DNA from: an uncultured Dorea sp. | Lineage (GTDB): Bacteria > Bacillota > Clostridia > Lachnospirales > Lachnospiraceae | NCBI GenBank assembly: GCA_910584575.1 | Contig: CAJUBG010000038.1 | Location: 1 to 33,738, forward strand | Reading direction: 5' to 3' | DNA length: 33,738 nt | Shown: in pieces, positions 32,227 to 33,738 of the stretch | Position numbering within the stretch: position 1 is the first letter of the stretch | Layout: each line of letters begins with the position of its first letter | Made by a program: the position numbers and the translations under genes | The notes under the pieces: model-generated | What the model was told of the DNA's origin: nothing | What the model saw: only the letters and a program-made list of their open reading frames with translations | Databases searched by the model: none

Positions 32227-33729
32227 CTACTCATTCGACGCCGCGGACGCATACGTCATAATCGTCTCCTGGCTGAATTCTTCCTTCTTAAGTTCACCGG
32301 TCATATTTCCCTCAGCCAATACCAGAATCCTGTCAGACATGCCCATCAGCTCCTCCATCTCGGAAGAAATCATCAGAATCGACTTGCCCTCCTTCTCCAC
32401 CAGATCGTTCATCAGTTTATATATCTCGTACTTGGCGCCAATGTCAATTCCTCTGGTGGGCTCATCGAAGATAATCAGCTCTGAGTTGGCCGCCATCCAT
32501 CTTCCGAGAATTACCTTCTGCTGGTTTCCGCCGCTTAAGTTTTTAATAAGCTGATTCAGGTTCGGCGTCTTGATTGCCATATTCTTCTGATACTTCTCGG
32601 CAGTCTCCTGCTCAAGCTTCTCGTCAATCACACTGAAACGGGAATTCCGTTCATAGATCGGCATATTAATATTGTTCTTAATTGATATTCCAAGCATGGC
32701 GCCATGACGTTTTCTGTCCTCCGGCACCAGCGCGATTCCAAGGTCAATGGCCTCCCGCGGGCTCTTGGGGTTAATCTCCCTGCCCTTGTAGATCATCTGT
32801 CCCGACTTCTTGGGAACAGACCCGAAAATCATCTCCGCAAGCTCTGTACGCCCCGCGCCTACCAGACCTCCAAGCCCCAAAATCTCCCCCTTATGCAGCT
32901 TCAGGTTAATATTCTTATCACCGTTTCCGGTTACCCCCTTCAGCTCAAGGACAACCTCCTTCTCGTCGATACAGTTCCCTCTGGGCGGGTATGTCTCCGT
33001 CAGTTCACGCCCTACCATGAGCTGGATCAATTCTTCTACCTGACTTTTCTTCGTAATCAGTGTCTTTACGTATTCTCCATCGCGGATGACTACGATACGG
33101 TCCGAAAGACGGTATATCTCCTCCAGCCTGTGTGAAATATAGATAATGGAAACTCCTTTTTTCCTTAGCAGCTCTACCACCTCGAACATGCTTTCCACCT
33201 CTGCGCTTGTAAGCGGGGCGGAAGGCTCATCCATAATCAAAATTCTGGCATTCTGCTGGATTGCCTTCGCAATCTCCACCATCTGCTGATAGCCTACCGT
33301 CAGATCCTTCATCAGCGCTTTGGGGTCAATCTTAATATGTAACTGCTCAAAGGCTTTTGCCGCTTCCTCCTCCATTGCTCTTTTGTCAATGACAATGCCT
33401 TTTCTAATCGGACGCCCCAGGAACAGATTCTCTGCCGCTGATAATTCCTTTACATTATTAAATTCCTGATAAATAATGGCAATTCCATTCTCCGACGCAA
33501 GCTGCGGCGTCATACTGGAAAATTCTTTTCCGTTTACAATGATCTTGCCGGAGGTGGGGATAACCGCCCCAGAACAACATTTGATCAGTGTAGATTTTCC
33601 CGCGCCGTTTTCTCCGATCAGCGCAAGAATCTCGCCTGCTTTTAACTCTAAGGTAACATCCTTAAGCGCGACGACACCTGGATATTCTTTTCTTATATGC
33701 TGTAACTGTAATACATATTCTTCGCTCAT
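32227..33729 (-). CDS. Ribose-type sugar ABC transporter ATPase (RbsA family, two ATPase domains)
   Basis: A 500-residue protein with two fused ATPase domains. Domain 1 has Walker A GENGAGKST near 38-46, a signature-region TVGYQQMVEIAKA and Walker B ILIMDEPSAPL. Domain 2 has a degenerate Walker A (GLVGAGRTE), LSGGNQQKV and LIIFDEPTRGIDIG, the usual RbsA asymmetry. The frame is complete, with ATG nine bases from the right edge; the ribosome site and upstream neighbour, probably a binding protein or regulator, fall outside. An even earlier start cannot be excluded. It energises the RbsC-type permease. Confidence 0.92.
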   Translation of the reverse strand: MSEEYVLQLQHIRKEYPGVVALKDVTLELKAGEILALIGENGAGKSTLIKCCSGAVIPTSGKIIVNGKEFSSMTPQLASENGIAIIYQEFNNVKELSAAENLFLGRPIRKGIVIDKRAMEEEAAKAFEQLHIKIDPKALMKDLTVGYQQMVEIAKAIQQNARILIMDEPSAPLTSAEVESMFEVVELLRKKGVSIIYISHRLEEIYRLSDRIVVIRDGEYVKTLITKKSQVEELIQLMVGRELTETYPPRGNCIDEKEVVLELKGVTGNGDKNINLKLHKGEILGLGGLVGAGRTELAEMIFGSVPKKSGQMIYKGREINPKSPREAIDLGIALVPEDRKRHGAMLGISIKNNINMPIYERNSRFSVIDEKLEQETAEKYQKNMAIKTPNLNQLIKNLSGGNQQKVILGRWMAANSELIIFDEPTRGIDIGAKYEIYKLMNDLVEKEGKSILMISSEMEELMGMSDRILVLAEGNMTGELKKEEFSQETIMTYASAASNE

Positions 33730-33738
33730 ATTCGTCCC

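Noticed and set aside
1..33738. CRISPR arrays, tRNA or rRNA genes, intact insertion sequences, integrase or attachment sites
   Set aside because: I saw no regularly spaced repeats, no cloverleaf or rRNA-like sequence and no transposase or integrase motifs; the polyol region looks like a metabolic island without visible mobility genes.

Overview
The window looks like a chromosomal stretch from an anaerobic gut-type Firmicute, most likely a Clostridia/Lachnospiraceae member. This rests on strong AGGAGG-type ribosome sites, textbook TTGACA/TATAAT promoters, moderate GC with AT-rich intergenic DNA, a bacteriohemerythrin, and the mix of families (YitT, Tex, YesL/DUF624, AAA-ATPase-like/PD-(D/E)XK). 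The taxon is inferred from gene content; no rRNA, tRNA, CRISPR array or complete insertion sequence was seen.

Left part (1-12.2 kb) is a patchwork. A nucleotidyltransferase-fold protein is followed by an AAA-ATPase-like/PD-(D/E)XK gene split by one in-frame TGA. A gene-poor 540-base convergent gap follows. Then come a leftward tex-yitT operon, a divergent TetR regulator with a perfect palindrome between the two promoters, and a rightward lipid-phosphate group (diacylglycerol-kinase-like lipid kinase, glycerophosphodiester phosphodiesterase, PAP2 phosphatase). A bacteriohemerythrin overlaps an Xaa-Pro aminopeptidase, and a small antitoxin/PIN-toxin pair is closed by a strong bidirectional terminator.

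Right part (12.2-33.7 kb) is one large carbohydrate/polyol catabolic island, almost all on the minus strand, in three blocks. Block A (25.1 to 12.2 kb) runs from a perfect-consensus promoter through a solute-binding lipoprotein, two permeases, two different ATPases, an erythritol/threitol-dehydrogenase-like enzyme, DhaK, DhaL, a SorC-type regulator, an FGGY kinase, a 2-hydroxyacid dehydrogenase and a class II aldolase. Block B (29.5 to 26 kb) encodes a UlaE-type 3-epimerase, a LyxK-like FGGY kinase and a second EltD-like dehydrogenase, with a divergent RpiB-like isomerase sharing its promoter region. Block C (right edge to 30.2 kb) is a ribose-type ABC ATPase and permease followed by a third zinc dehydrogenase; its binding protein and regulator probably lie beyond the edge.

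The main idea is that the island degrades C4 (possibly also C5) polyols. Block B alone can be read as a complete short route: tetritol to L-erythrulose (dehydrogenase), to L-erythrulose 4-phosphate (LyxK-like kinase), to D-erythrulose 4-phosphate (3-epimerase), to D-erythrose 4-phosphate (RpiB-like isomerase). The RpiB-like protein lacks the histidine that opens sugar rings in E. coli RpiB, as expected if its substrates cannot cyclise. Block A offers a parallel route through DhaKL. Substrates are inferred, not proven.
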